DNA of 5,645 nt, taken from NCBI GenBank assembly GCA_964538575.1, contig CAZIGG010000168.1, positions 1 to 5,645 on the forward strand, in the 5' to 3' direction. A model generated the notes under the pieces. The model was not told the origin of the DNA and made no database searches. It saw only the letters and a program-made list of their open reading frames with translations. Positions 1 through 5,645 of this stretch are shown one piece after another. Every line of letters begins with the position of its first letter. Position 1 is the first letter of the stretch. Source of the stretch: UBA2336 sp964538575 (GTDB lineage Bacteria > Bacteroidota > Bacteroidia > Cytophagales > Cyclobacteriaceae). A program made the position numbers and the translations under genes.

Positions 1-1618
1 TCACCTTAAACATGCTCCTGTCAATGTCGAACGCTTTAGGATTTACTTTCGGGCCCGCCAAACTCATCAGGATCATCACCAGCATTGTAAAGAAAAATGA
101 CCAACCCATGCATATCAGGAACGGAATTTCGAATCCTCCATGGCCATTCGGAAATGCGGTATACAGCCATGTTTCATTTCCAAAAACAGCGGGTGCAAAT
201 TCATTAAAGAATACCGATAAGATAAAACCTGTAAATACTCCGGCAATAGCCGCAGCACCGGTGGTGCGTTTCCAGAACATACCCAGAATAAACATGGCAA
301 ATACTCCCGGGCTGATAAAGCCTGTATATTTTTGGATAAACGTAAATCCACCCTCTCCCCCGATACCGAGCAAATCTTCCCACGTAAAAATAACCGCTAC
401 TAGCATGGACAATAAAACGGTTAATCGGCCGATCCATACTTGTTTAACTTCATCGGCCGCAGTGTTAAAATATTTTTTATAAATGTCCAACGTGAAAATT
501 GTAGAGATGCTGTTGGCCTTACCTGCCAGGGATGCTACGATAGCAGCGGTTAATGCTGCAATAGAAAGTCCTTTTAATCCAGTTGGGAGAAAACTCAGGA
601 TGGCGGAATATGCACCGTCTTTGCTTCCACCTTCCAATTGTGGTAAATGACCGTTCTTATAAAGTACATAGGCTGCTATACCCGGAAGCATCACAATAAG
701 TGGCATTAACAATTTGATAAATCCAGCAAACAAAATTCCGGTTCGCGCGGTTTGAAGACTCGCGCCCAGTGCGCGTTGCGTAATGTATTGGTTACAGCCC
801 CAATAGTTTAAGTTAACAATCCACTGTCCGGCAAAATACATGGCAATGCCCGGCAGCACCATATACTTGTTGATGTATTCCTGCGAAGCATCCGGACCGG
901 GCTTATCGAGTATCATTTTAAAATGCTCAGGTGCATCCTGCATCAGCATGTTAAATCCGGCAAGGGCATCTTTTCCTAATCCAAACTTTTCACTGACCAG
1001 TGTCAACGCCATGTAGGTAGTAGCCAATCCTCCAATAATCAATACCCCTACCTGAATAACATCGGTATACCCGATCACTTTCATTCCTCCAAGTGTGATC
1101 AGCAGGGCAAACACAGCAAGGCATACCATAATGAGGTGTAACGATTCTCCACCCACAAGACCGTTGATAGCCACCGCGCCCAAATACAAGATAGAAGTAA
1201 GATTTACGAACACATATAAGAATAACCAGAACACCGCCATGATTAACGCTACCGTTTCGTTGTAACGTGTTTTCAAAAACTGGGGCATGGTATAAATCTT
1301 ATTCTTCAGGTAGATCGGAATAAACCATACCGCAATAATGATCAGTGCGATGGCAGCAATCCATTCATATGCGGCAACCGCAATGCCCACAAAAAAGCCC
1401 TCACCGCTCATCCCAATAAATTGTTCTGCAGAAATGTTAGAAGCAATTAATGAAGCACCTATAGCCCACCACGTGAGCGATCCTTCTGCCAGAAAAAAAT
1501 CTTTTGTACTAACAGTTGCTTGCTTCTTTCGCTGGTAAATCCAGAATCCGTATCCGGCAACGAAAACAAAGTAGATTGCAAAAACGATATAGTCTGCAAA
1601 AGCGAGTGAGGAATTCAT
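1..1618 (-). CDS. Sodium/solute symporter (SSS/SGLT family), probable L-arabinose importer, 3' end cut by window edge
   Basis: I translated this frame by hand: it is open from the ATG at 1618 to the left edge, 539 codons without a stop. It is a polytopic inner-membrane protein with about 13 hydrophobic segments; the final helix and the stop lie outside. It closely resembles vSGLT, the Vibrio sodium/galactose symporter. Shared blocks include ASNISAEQFIGMSG (59-72), AAYEW (82-86), NLNYWGCNQYI (269-279), the core-helix lysine K302, ANSISTIFTLDIY (368-380) and IQKYTGFISPG (428-438). Mapped on vSGLT numbering as I remember it, sugar ligands N64, Q69, E88, N260, Y263, K294 and Q428 are kept (here N61, Q66, E85, N269, Y272, K302, Q429). 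S91 is Ala88, and sodium-site S364 is Ala362, while S365 is kept as Ser363. The gene starts 32 bases after the araA stop. The family is certain; L-arabinose as substrate is inferred from operon context, and galactose, xylose or glucose remain possible. Confidence 0.93.
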   Translation of the reverse strand, partial: MNSSLAFADYIVFAIYFVFVAGYGFWIYQRKKQATVSTKDFFLAEGSLTWWAIGASLIASNISAEQFIGMSGEGFFVGIAVAAYEWIAAIALIIIAVWFIPIYLKNKIYTMPQFLKTRYNETVALIMAVFWLFLYVFVNLTSILYLGAVAINGLVGGESLHLIMVCLAVFALLITLGGMKVIGYTDVIQVGVLIIGGLATTYMALTLVSEKFGLGKDALAGFNMLMQDAPEHFKMILDKPGPDASQEYINKYMVLPGIAMYFAGQWIVNLNYWGCNQYITQRALGASLQTARTGILFAGFIKLLMPLIVMLPGIAAYVLYKNGHLPQLEGGSKDGAYSAILSFLPTGLKGLSIAALTAAIVASLAGKANSISTIFTLDIYKKYFNTAADEVKQVWIGRLTVLLSMLVAVIFTWEDLLGIGGEGGFTFIQKYTGFISPGVFAMFILGMFWKRTTGAAAIAGVFTGFILSVFFNEFAPAVFGNETWLYTAFPNGHGGFEIPFLICMGWSFFFTMLVMILMSLAGPKVNPKAFDIDRSMFKV

Positions 1619-1650
1619 ACGATTGGTTTAGGACTGGGTTGATCTAAGGG
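1619..1650 (-). other. araA-symporter intergenic spacer, no promoter or terminator seen
   Basis: This 32-base spacer has no hairpin followed by a T run, no Bacteroidota-type TTTG / TAnnTTTG promoter pair and no Shine-Dalgarno motif. The symporter is therefore most simply read on the same transcript as araA. Confidence 0.6.
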
Positions 1651-3141
1651 CTATCGATAGTACGCTTCATTCCAGCGTAATTCATTTCTGAATTGCTGAA
1701 GATTTGTTTGTTTACCGATCTGGACACATTCAATTCCTGCGATGTCGGCAAAATCTTGTAAATATTCGGCTGTAAGATTTTGACTGTAGCCTGTATGGTG
1801 TGCACCGCCAGCATAGATCCATGCTGCACATGCAGTATTCATATCGGGATATGGTTTCCATAACACGCGTGCTACAGGAAGTTTAGGGAGTTCGTGCTCT
1901 GGTTTCACCGCTTCCACTTCATTTACGAGTAACCGAAAACGATTACCCATATCAATTACGGAAGCATTCAGGGCGGGACCTGCTGCACTGTTAAATACTA
2001 ACCTTACGGGATCGGCTTTTCCACCAATGCCTAATGGATGAATTTCACAGGATGGTTTTCCATCAGCAATGGATGGACATATTTCCAACATGTGTGCACC
2101 CAGTACCAGCGGGTTACGCGGATCGAAATGGTAGGTGTAGTCTTCCATGAACGAATTTCCGCCTTTCAATCCGGAACCCATTACTTTCATCGCTCGCACC
2201 AAAGCCGAGGTTTTCCAATCCCCTTCACCACCGTAACCGTACCCTGCTGCCATTAACCGCTGCGTTGCAATGCCGGGCAGTTGTGCCATACCGTGTAAGT
2301 CTTCAAACGTATTGGTGAAGCCTTTGAAATCCCCTTCCTTTAAAAGGGTTTGCAGACCGATTTCAATTTTTGCCGCTTCGCGCAATGAAGTGTATTGATC
2401 GCCACCTTTGCGCAGCGATTTTGCCAAGGAGTATTGCTGTTCATATTCACCAAGTAATGCATCGATATTCGCATCGCTGACATCGTTAATCACTTTTACC
2501 AAATCCCCTACCCCATATGTATTCACGGAGTACCCAAGTTTTAATTCAGCTTCAACTTTATCACCTTCGGTAACGGCTACCTGGCGCATATTATCACCAA
2601 AACGGCAGAATTTTGCATGCTGCCAATCGTGCCAACCGGCCGCTGCCCGTAGCCATACGTTTAATCGTTGTTGTACATTTTCCTCCTGCCAATGCCCTAC
2701 CACCACTTTTCTATTCAATCGCATGCGCGAAACCAAAAACCCAAACTCACGATCGCCATGCGCACTTTGGTTCAGGTTCATAAAATCCATATCAATCGTA
2801 CTCCACGGAATATCACGGTTAAACTGCGTGTGCAGGTGAAGCAATGGTTTTTGTAAAATTTTTAATCCACCGATCCACATTTTGGCCGGGGAGAAGGTGT
2901 GCATCCATGCTACGATGCCGATGCAATTCGCAGTGGTGTTTGCTTCCTGGCAGAGCTGATAAATTTCATCCGGTGTTTTTAGAACAGGTTTAAAGACCAC
3001 CTGTACCGGGATTATCGGTGATGCATCCAACGCGCTGGCAATTTCTATAGAATGTGCTGCCACTTGCTTAAGCGTTTCTTCACCGTATAAGTGCTGGCTT
3101 CCGGTAACAAACCAGACTTCCAGTTTCTTCAAATCAATCAT
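1651..3141 (-). CDS. araA: L-arabinose isomerase
   Basis: Cytosolic enzyme that interconverts L-arabinose and L-ribulose, the first step of the isomerase pathway. It is complete at 496 residues, the usual family length (about 500 in E. coli). The N-terminus has the characteristic EVWFVTGSQHLYG block (8-20). Further family blocks are WMHTFSPAKMWI (79-90), LHTQFNRDIPW (103-113), YGYGGEGDWK (301-310) and the AGGAHHTGYS segment (444-453). The metal and catalytic residues known from E. coli AraA (E306, E333, H350, H450, from memory) map to Glu306, Glu333, His350 and His449, so the enzyme looks active with Mn2+. The ATG at 3141 is supported because the conserved N-terminus begins within eight residues of it and the upstream codons in frame are not starts. 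It lies 27 bases after the GH127 stop. The stop is TAG. There is no sign of frameshift or internal damage. Confidence 0.98.
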   Translation of the reverse strand: MIDLKKLEVWFVTGSQHLYGEETLKQVAAHSIEIASALDASPIIPVQVVFKPVLKTPDEIYQLCQEANTTANCIGIVAWMHTFSPAKMWIGGLKILQKPLLHLHTQFNRDIPWSTIDMDFMNLNQSAHGDREFGFLVSRMRLNRKVVVGHWQEENVQQRLNVWLRAAAGWHDWQHAKFCRFGDNMRQVAVTEGDKVEAELKLGYSVNTYGVGDLVKVINDVSDANIDALLGEYEQQYSLAKSLRKGGDQYTSLREAAKIEIGLQTLLKEGDFKGFTNTFEDLHGMAQLPGIATQRLMAAGYGYGGEGDWKTSALVRAMKVMGSGLKGGNSFMEDYTYHFDPRNPLVLGAHMLEICPSIADGKPSCEIHPLGIGGKADPVRLVFNSAAGPALNASVIDMGNRFRLLVNEVEAVKPEHELPKLPVARVLWKPYPDMNTACAAWIYAGGAHHTGYSQNLTAEYLQDFADIAGIECVQIGKQTNLQQFRNELRWNEAYYR

Positions 3142-3168
3142 GAATCGGAATTTTATGTTGTGCGCTGT
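3142..3168 (-). other. GH127-araA intergenic spacer
   Basis: This 27-base gap shows no terminator hairpin and no Shine-Dalgarno sequence; the bases before the araA ATG are A-rich (CATAAAATTCC on the coding strand), as is common upstream of Bacteroidota starts. It is too short for an independent promoter plus leader, so araA is probably co-transcribed with the upstream genes. Confidence 0.55.
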
Positions 3169-5184
3169 TTATTTGGGAATAATGTCAATATCCGTGACGT
3201 TGGTCGGGAACCAGACCGACATCTCGCCTTTGCCGCGATGTGCCCATGCATAATACGGTATGGCTATAAAGGGTTGCTTTCCGCTGCTTACAGTATTAGT
3301 GCTTGCATCAATTTTAATTGCTGTTGCTTCACCTTTGAGTATCGTAACACCCTGCAACAAGTCCGGTTTGAACTCGGTTGTAAATACAGTGCTTTCGGGA
3401 AGAATGAGGTTGCTGGTTTTACCGTTGTTATCAGCCCATTCCGCACAGTATACCAGCGGCCCGCGCTGTAAGGCTATCCGGCCCACATCGGCTTTAACGT
3501 TTTTAATGGCTTCGATTTTACGAACTTCCATCGGCAGGTTTACTTCAATCACATCACCTTTCTTCCATGTCCTGCTGAGCCTGGCAAATCCATTTTCGAT
3601 TTTGAACTCTGCGGGTTTGCCGTTAAGGGTGATACCGACTTTTGCATCGCTGGATTCGGTAAACGTATATAAGTCTGAAGGCATCGCTTGATTTTGTGCC
3701 CAGCCTGGTATGCGGATTAACACGTTAAATGCTTGCGGGGATTTAGGTGTTACGGTGAATACTAACTTTCCATCCCAGGGATAATTGTTTTGCTGCTGAA
3801 TTTGTACCGGCTTTTTAGCAACGGTAAGGTTCGTATTCCCGCTGATGAAAAGATTAACATACACATCGTTGTTACGTTGCGCGTACATATATCCCGACAC
3901 CGATGGAATTAACCGAGTAACATTGGTAGGACAACAGGAGCAGGTAAACCATCCTGAACGTTCTGCTTCCATATCATTATGGTGAACGGAGTTTTTGATC
4001 TCCATCGCGTTGGTATAGAAAAAAGATTTTCCATCCATGCCCACTCCCGAGATCAATCCATTGTACAAAGTCTTTTCCAGTACGTCCATATACTTAGCAT
4101 CTCCATGCAGCAAGAACATCCGGTGATTCCAGTACACATTCGAGATGGCCGCACATGTTTCGTTATACGCTGTAGCGTTTGGCAATTCATAATTACCGCC
4201 AAAACGTTCTCCATCACCTGCCGCACCGATGCTCCCCTGAACATAGATTTTTTTCGTAACCACATTGTTCCAGATCGAATCAATTGCGGCTAACAATTGC
4301 TTATCATTTGTGAGCGCAGCCACATCGGCCATTGCTGCATACAAATACCCGGCACGCACCGCATGACCTACTGCTTCGTATTGTTCGGTAACTGGTTTAT
4401 GATCTTGCCAGTAGGATCCATTTTTCCAGGGATCTCTGCTTTTGCTGTCGTACCCGGTGTAATGTCCGCGTTCTTCAATAAAATCTTTGGCTGTAGCAAG
4501 GTATTCCTTTTTACCTGTGACACGGTAGAGCTTTACCAGCCCCATCTCCACTACCTGATGGCCGGGAGCTACATGTTTTTTATCAGGGCCAAAAACGGAG
4601 CATACAAGATCGGCATTTTTCAAGGCGATGTCAAGCAGGTTTCGTTTTCCGGTTGCCTGGTAATGTGCCACGGCAGCTTCATACAGATGGCCTGAGTTAT
4701 ATAGCTCATGACTCAACTCTCTTTCTTTTTCCCAACGCTCATTGCCGGCCCAAAGATGTGGTGCTGCGGGATTGATGGTACGTGCTGTATACAAATAGCC
4801 ATCCGGTTCTTGTGCGTTTTTGATTTTTACAATGAGCGAATCAATGTAGTCTTCCATCTTTTTATCCGGAAAGAGTGATAATGAAAATGATGCGCCTTCA
4901 ATTGTTTTATAGATGTCGGTATCGTCAAACGGATAAACCGTACAGAACTTGCCGCTCTGGGCGGCTGCCATTTCAAAGTTCTTCACACGGCCGGTACTCT
5001 CGCACCGTTCGAACGAAGCAGGAATGGTGACCGTATGATTTGTTTTAATACGTGGCAACCAGAAATTGTCGGTGAGCTTTACGTTGGTGAACGGAATCTG
5101 TTGAATAGGATAATCAGCCTGTTGCGCGGTCAATCCGGTTGACACCAGGATCAGCAAAAAAAAGAGTATAGCGTTCTTCATCAT
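3169..5184 (-). CDS. Secreted GH127 family glycosidase, probable beta-L-arabinofuranosidase
   Basis: It is predicted to hydrolyse beta-L-arabinofuranosides from plant cell-wall glycans or hydroxyproline-rich glycoproteins, outside the cytoplasm. It is complete at 671 residues. Residues 1-20 form a signal peptide (hydrophobic core ILFFLLILV, likely cleavage at LTA/QQ; no lipobox Cys). An alpha-helical barrel catalytic domain spans about 30-440 (WLPRIKTNH at 42-50, GRVKNF at 65-70, EPDGYLYTAR at 126-135). Beta-sandwich regions follow to the end (IRIPGWA 490-496, QRGPLVYCAE 573-582, PYYAWAHRGKGEMSVW 643-658). Against Bifidobacterium HypBA1, the zinc/nucleophile set E338, C340, C417, C418 maps to Glu342, Cys344, Cys417 and Cys418 (TCSCCPTN), and acid/base E322 to Glu326 in GERFGG. 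All are present. The ETCAAISNV context fits GH127 better than sister family GH146, which typically has ETCN/ESCN there (from memory). Exact linkage is unknown; some GH127 members act on rarer rhamnogalacturonan II sugars. The start is one of two tandem ATGs, 2 bases after the araD stop. Confidence 0.92.
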   Translation of the reverse strand: MMKNAILFFLLILVSTGLTAQQADYPIQQIPFTNVKLTDNFWLPRIKTNHTVTIPASFERCESTGRVKNFEMAAAQSGKFCTVYPFDDTDIYKTIEGASFSLSLFPDKKMEDYIDSLIVKIKNAQEPDGYLYTARTINPAAPHLWAGNERWEKERELSHELYNSGHLYEAAVAHYQATGKRNLLDIALKNADLVCSVFGPDKKHVAPGHQVVEMGLVKLYRVTGKKEYLATAKDFIEERGHYTGYDSKSRDPWKNGSYWQDHKPVTEQYEAVGHAVRAGYLYAAMADVAALTNDKQLLAAIDSIWNNVVTKKIYVQGSIGAAGDGERFGGNYELPNATAYNETCAAISNVYWNHRMFLLHGDAKYMDVLEKTLYNGLISGVGMDGKSFFYTNAMEIKNSVHHNDMEAERSGWFTCSCCPTNVTRLIPSVSGYMYAQRNNDVYVNLFISGNTNLTVAKKPVQIQQQNNYPWDGKLVFTVTPKSPQAFNVLIRIPGWAQNQAMPSDLYTFTESSDAKVGITLNGKPAEFKIENGFARLSRTWKKGDVIEVNLPMEVRKIEAIKNVKADVGRIALQRGPLVYCAEWADNNGKTSNLILPESTVFTTEFKPDLLQGVTILKGEATAIKIDASTNTVSSGKQPFIAIPYYAWAHRGKGEMSVWFPTNVTDIDIIPK
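5125..5184 (-). other. Signal peptide coding segment of the GH127 enzyme
   Basis: The first 20 codons encode a short basic N-terminus (MMKN), a hydrophobic stretch of about 10 residues and a small-residue cleavage site (TGLTA before QQ). This is a Sec/SPI-type signal rather than a lipoprotein signal, so the mature enzyme should be periplasmic or released. No C-terminal sorting domain of the type IX system is visible, since the protein ends directly after the beta-sandwich. Confidence 0.85.
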
Positions 5185-5189
5185 GATTA
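5181..5189 (-). other. Tight araD/GH127 junction with tandem ATG
   Basis: On the coding strand the araD stop TAA is followed by TC and then ATGATG. Only 2 bases separate the two genes and no Shine-Dalgarno motif lies in the end of araD; the nearest upstream bases are A-rich (GACAAAACTAATC). This spacing suggests translational coupling or re-initiation. Either ATG could start the glycosidase, a difference of one Met that does not affect the signal peptide. Confidence 0.7.
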
Positions 5190-5645
5190 GTTTTGTCCGT
5201 AGTACGAATCAGGACCGTGTTTTCGTTCGAAATGTTTTTTGATCAGGGAGTCTTTTAACCGCGGTGCTTTGCTATTGATCTGTTCGGTTAACCAGGCCAT
5301 GTGCGCGACTGATTCTAATACTGCACTATTGTAGACTGCTTTAGCGGGTGTCTTTCCCCACGTAAAGGGTGCGTGATTTCCAACGAGGATCATCTCAACT
5401 TCTTCATAACTGAGTTTTTTTTCTTTGAGACACTTGATGATCTGAAAGCCTGTTTCATACTCATAATTACCCTTGATCATTTCATCGCTCATGGGCGCTG
5501 CACAGGGAATATCAACGGTTGTATGATCGGCATGGGTTGTTCCGAAAATCGGGATGTCGCGTTGCGCCTGTGCCCATGCTGTGGCGTACGTTGAATGGGT
5601 GTGAACAATCCCTCCAATGGTTTCCCATTGCTTATACAATACCGC
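5187..5645 (-). CDS. araD: L-ribulose-5-phosphate 4-epimerase, 5' end cut by window edge
   Basis: Cytosolic class II aldolase-type zinc enzyme that epimerises L-ribulose 5-phosphate at C4 to D-xylulose 5-phosphate, which feeds the pentose phosphate pathway. There are 152 codons in the window; about 80 N-terminal residues, including the phosphate-binding part, lie beyond the right edge. Fragment residue n corresponds to E. coli AraD residue n+80 with no gaps. On that scale zinc ligands H95 and H97 (GGIVHTHS) and H171 (VGNHAPFTWGK) are present, as are catalytic D120 (TTHADH), H218 (KKHFERKHG) and Y229 (DSYYGQN). The C-terminus ends one residue beyond the E. coli protein, so the full length should be about 232. 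A TTG at 5639 is an internal Leu codon, not the start. The frame is intact, and TAA is followed after 2 bases by the GH127 start. Sister 4-epimerases such as UlaF/SgbE share the fold, but adjacency to araA favours AraD. Confidence 0.96.
   Translation of the reverse strand, partial: AVLYKQWETIGGIVHTHSTYATAWAQAQRDIPIFGTTHADHTTVDIPCAAPMSDEMIKGNYEYETGFQIIKCLKEKKLSYEEVEMILVGNHAPFTWGKTPAKAVYNSAVLESVAHMAWLTEQINSKAPRLKDSLIKKHFERKHGPDSYYGQN

Larger units (their letters stand above)
1..5645 (-). other. L-arabinose utilisation operon (partial): araD - GH127 - araA - SSS symporter
   Basis: Four co-directional genes are separated by 2, 27 and 32 bases with no visible terminator or promoter between them, and all fit one pathway: release, import and catabolism of L-arabinose. 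A ribulokinase gene, a regulator (in Bacteroides a Nudix-related AraR is known for such operons) and the promoter are not in the window and are expected upstream of araD, beyond the right edge. No non-coding stretch longer than 32 bases exists here. Confidence 0.85.

Noticed and set aside
115..437. Two minus-strand open frames of 77-78 codons (115-351 and 204-437)
   Set aside because: They are alternate frames inside the symporter. I checked for a frameshift by translating the whole symporter and found a single uninterrupted frame, so they are not broken pieces of it.
12..482. 156-codon plus-strand open frame
   Set aside because: It is antisense to the symporter coding frame, which is clearly conserved with vSGLT; the translation is low-complexity and Pro/Asn/Ile rich with no recognisable family.
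1619..1650. Possible terminator or internal promoter between araA and the symporter
   Set aside because: There is no stable inverted repeat, T tract or TAnnTTTG element in the 32 bases.
2408..2839. 143-codon plus-strand open frame
   Set aside because: It lies wholly antisense to araA, whose catalytic residues and full length are intact; it is a shadow frame with no recognisable motif.
3091..3691. Plus-strand open frames of 126 and 143 codons
   Set aside because: They are antisense to the GH127 C-terminal region and the start of araA. No coherent domain or translation signal is seen.
3979..4695. Plus-strand open frames of 104 and 132 codons and a 76-codon minus frame
   Set aside because: They overlap the GH127 catalytic domain, including the conserved ETCAA region, in other frames; the real frame is unambiguous.
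3169..5184. GH146 rather than GH127 for the glycosidase
   Set aside because: The zinc-site context ETCAAISNV and the GERFGG acid/base motif match GH127 (HypBA1-like) rather than the ETCN/ESCN-type motif I recall for GH146; a profile search would settle it.
5187..5639. araD beginning at the TTG at 5639 as a short 150-residue protein
   Set aside because: The frame continues upstream to the window edge, and residue-for-residue alignment to E. coli AraD shows that about 80 N-terminal residues are simply outside the window.

Overview
The window is a fragment of one L-arabinose utilisation operon, read entirely from the minus strand. All four genes point the same way, and the spacers between them are only 2, 27 and 32 bases. 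In transcription order (high to low coordinate) they are: the C-terminal two thirds of araD (L-ribulose-5-phosphate 4-epimerase, cut by the right edge); a complete secreted GH127-type beta-L-arabinofuranosidase; a complete araA (L-arabinose isomerase); and a nearly complete sodium/solute symporter of the SSS family, cut by the left edge.

The host is most likely a member of the Bacteroidota. The signs are the absence of Shine-Dalgarno sequences before the three visible starts, with A-rich sequence there instead; the tight pairing of SSS symporter, araA and araD; and a GH127 whose TCSCCPTN motif and signal peptide look like Bacteroidota relatives. Base composition is moderate by eye. I cannot assign a genus. 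No AraC-type regulator, ABC transporter or SusC/SusD pair is in the window.

The parts make a logical chain. The GH127 enzyme is exported and should release L-arabinofuranose from plant cell-wall oligosaccharides or glycoproteins in the periplasm. The symporter is the probable sodium-driven importer of the freed sugar. AraA converts L-arabinose to L-ribulose, and AraD converts L-ribulose 5-phosphate to D-xylulose 5-phosphate. The kinase step (AraB or equivalent), the promoter and any regulator are not here and presumably lie beyond the right edge. I compared active-site residues with remembered characterised family members: the two intracellular enzymes and the glycosidase keep every key residue I could check. 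The symporter keeps most of the vSGLT sugar and sodium ligands but differs at two serines.

I did not find an undescribed system. The points worth a second look are the glycosidase embedded between two cytosolic catabolic genes and the altered sugar/sodium site of the symporter.
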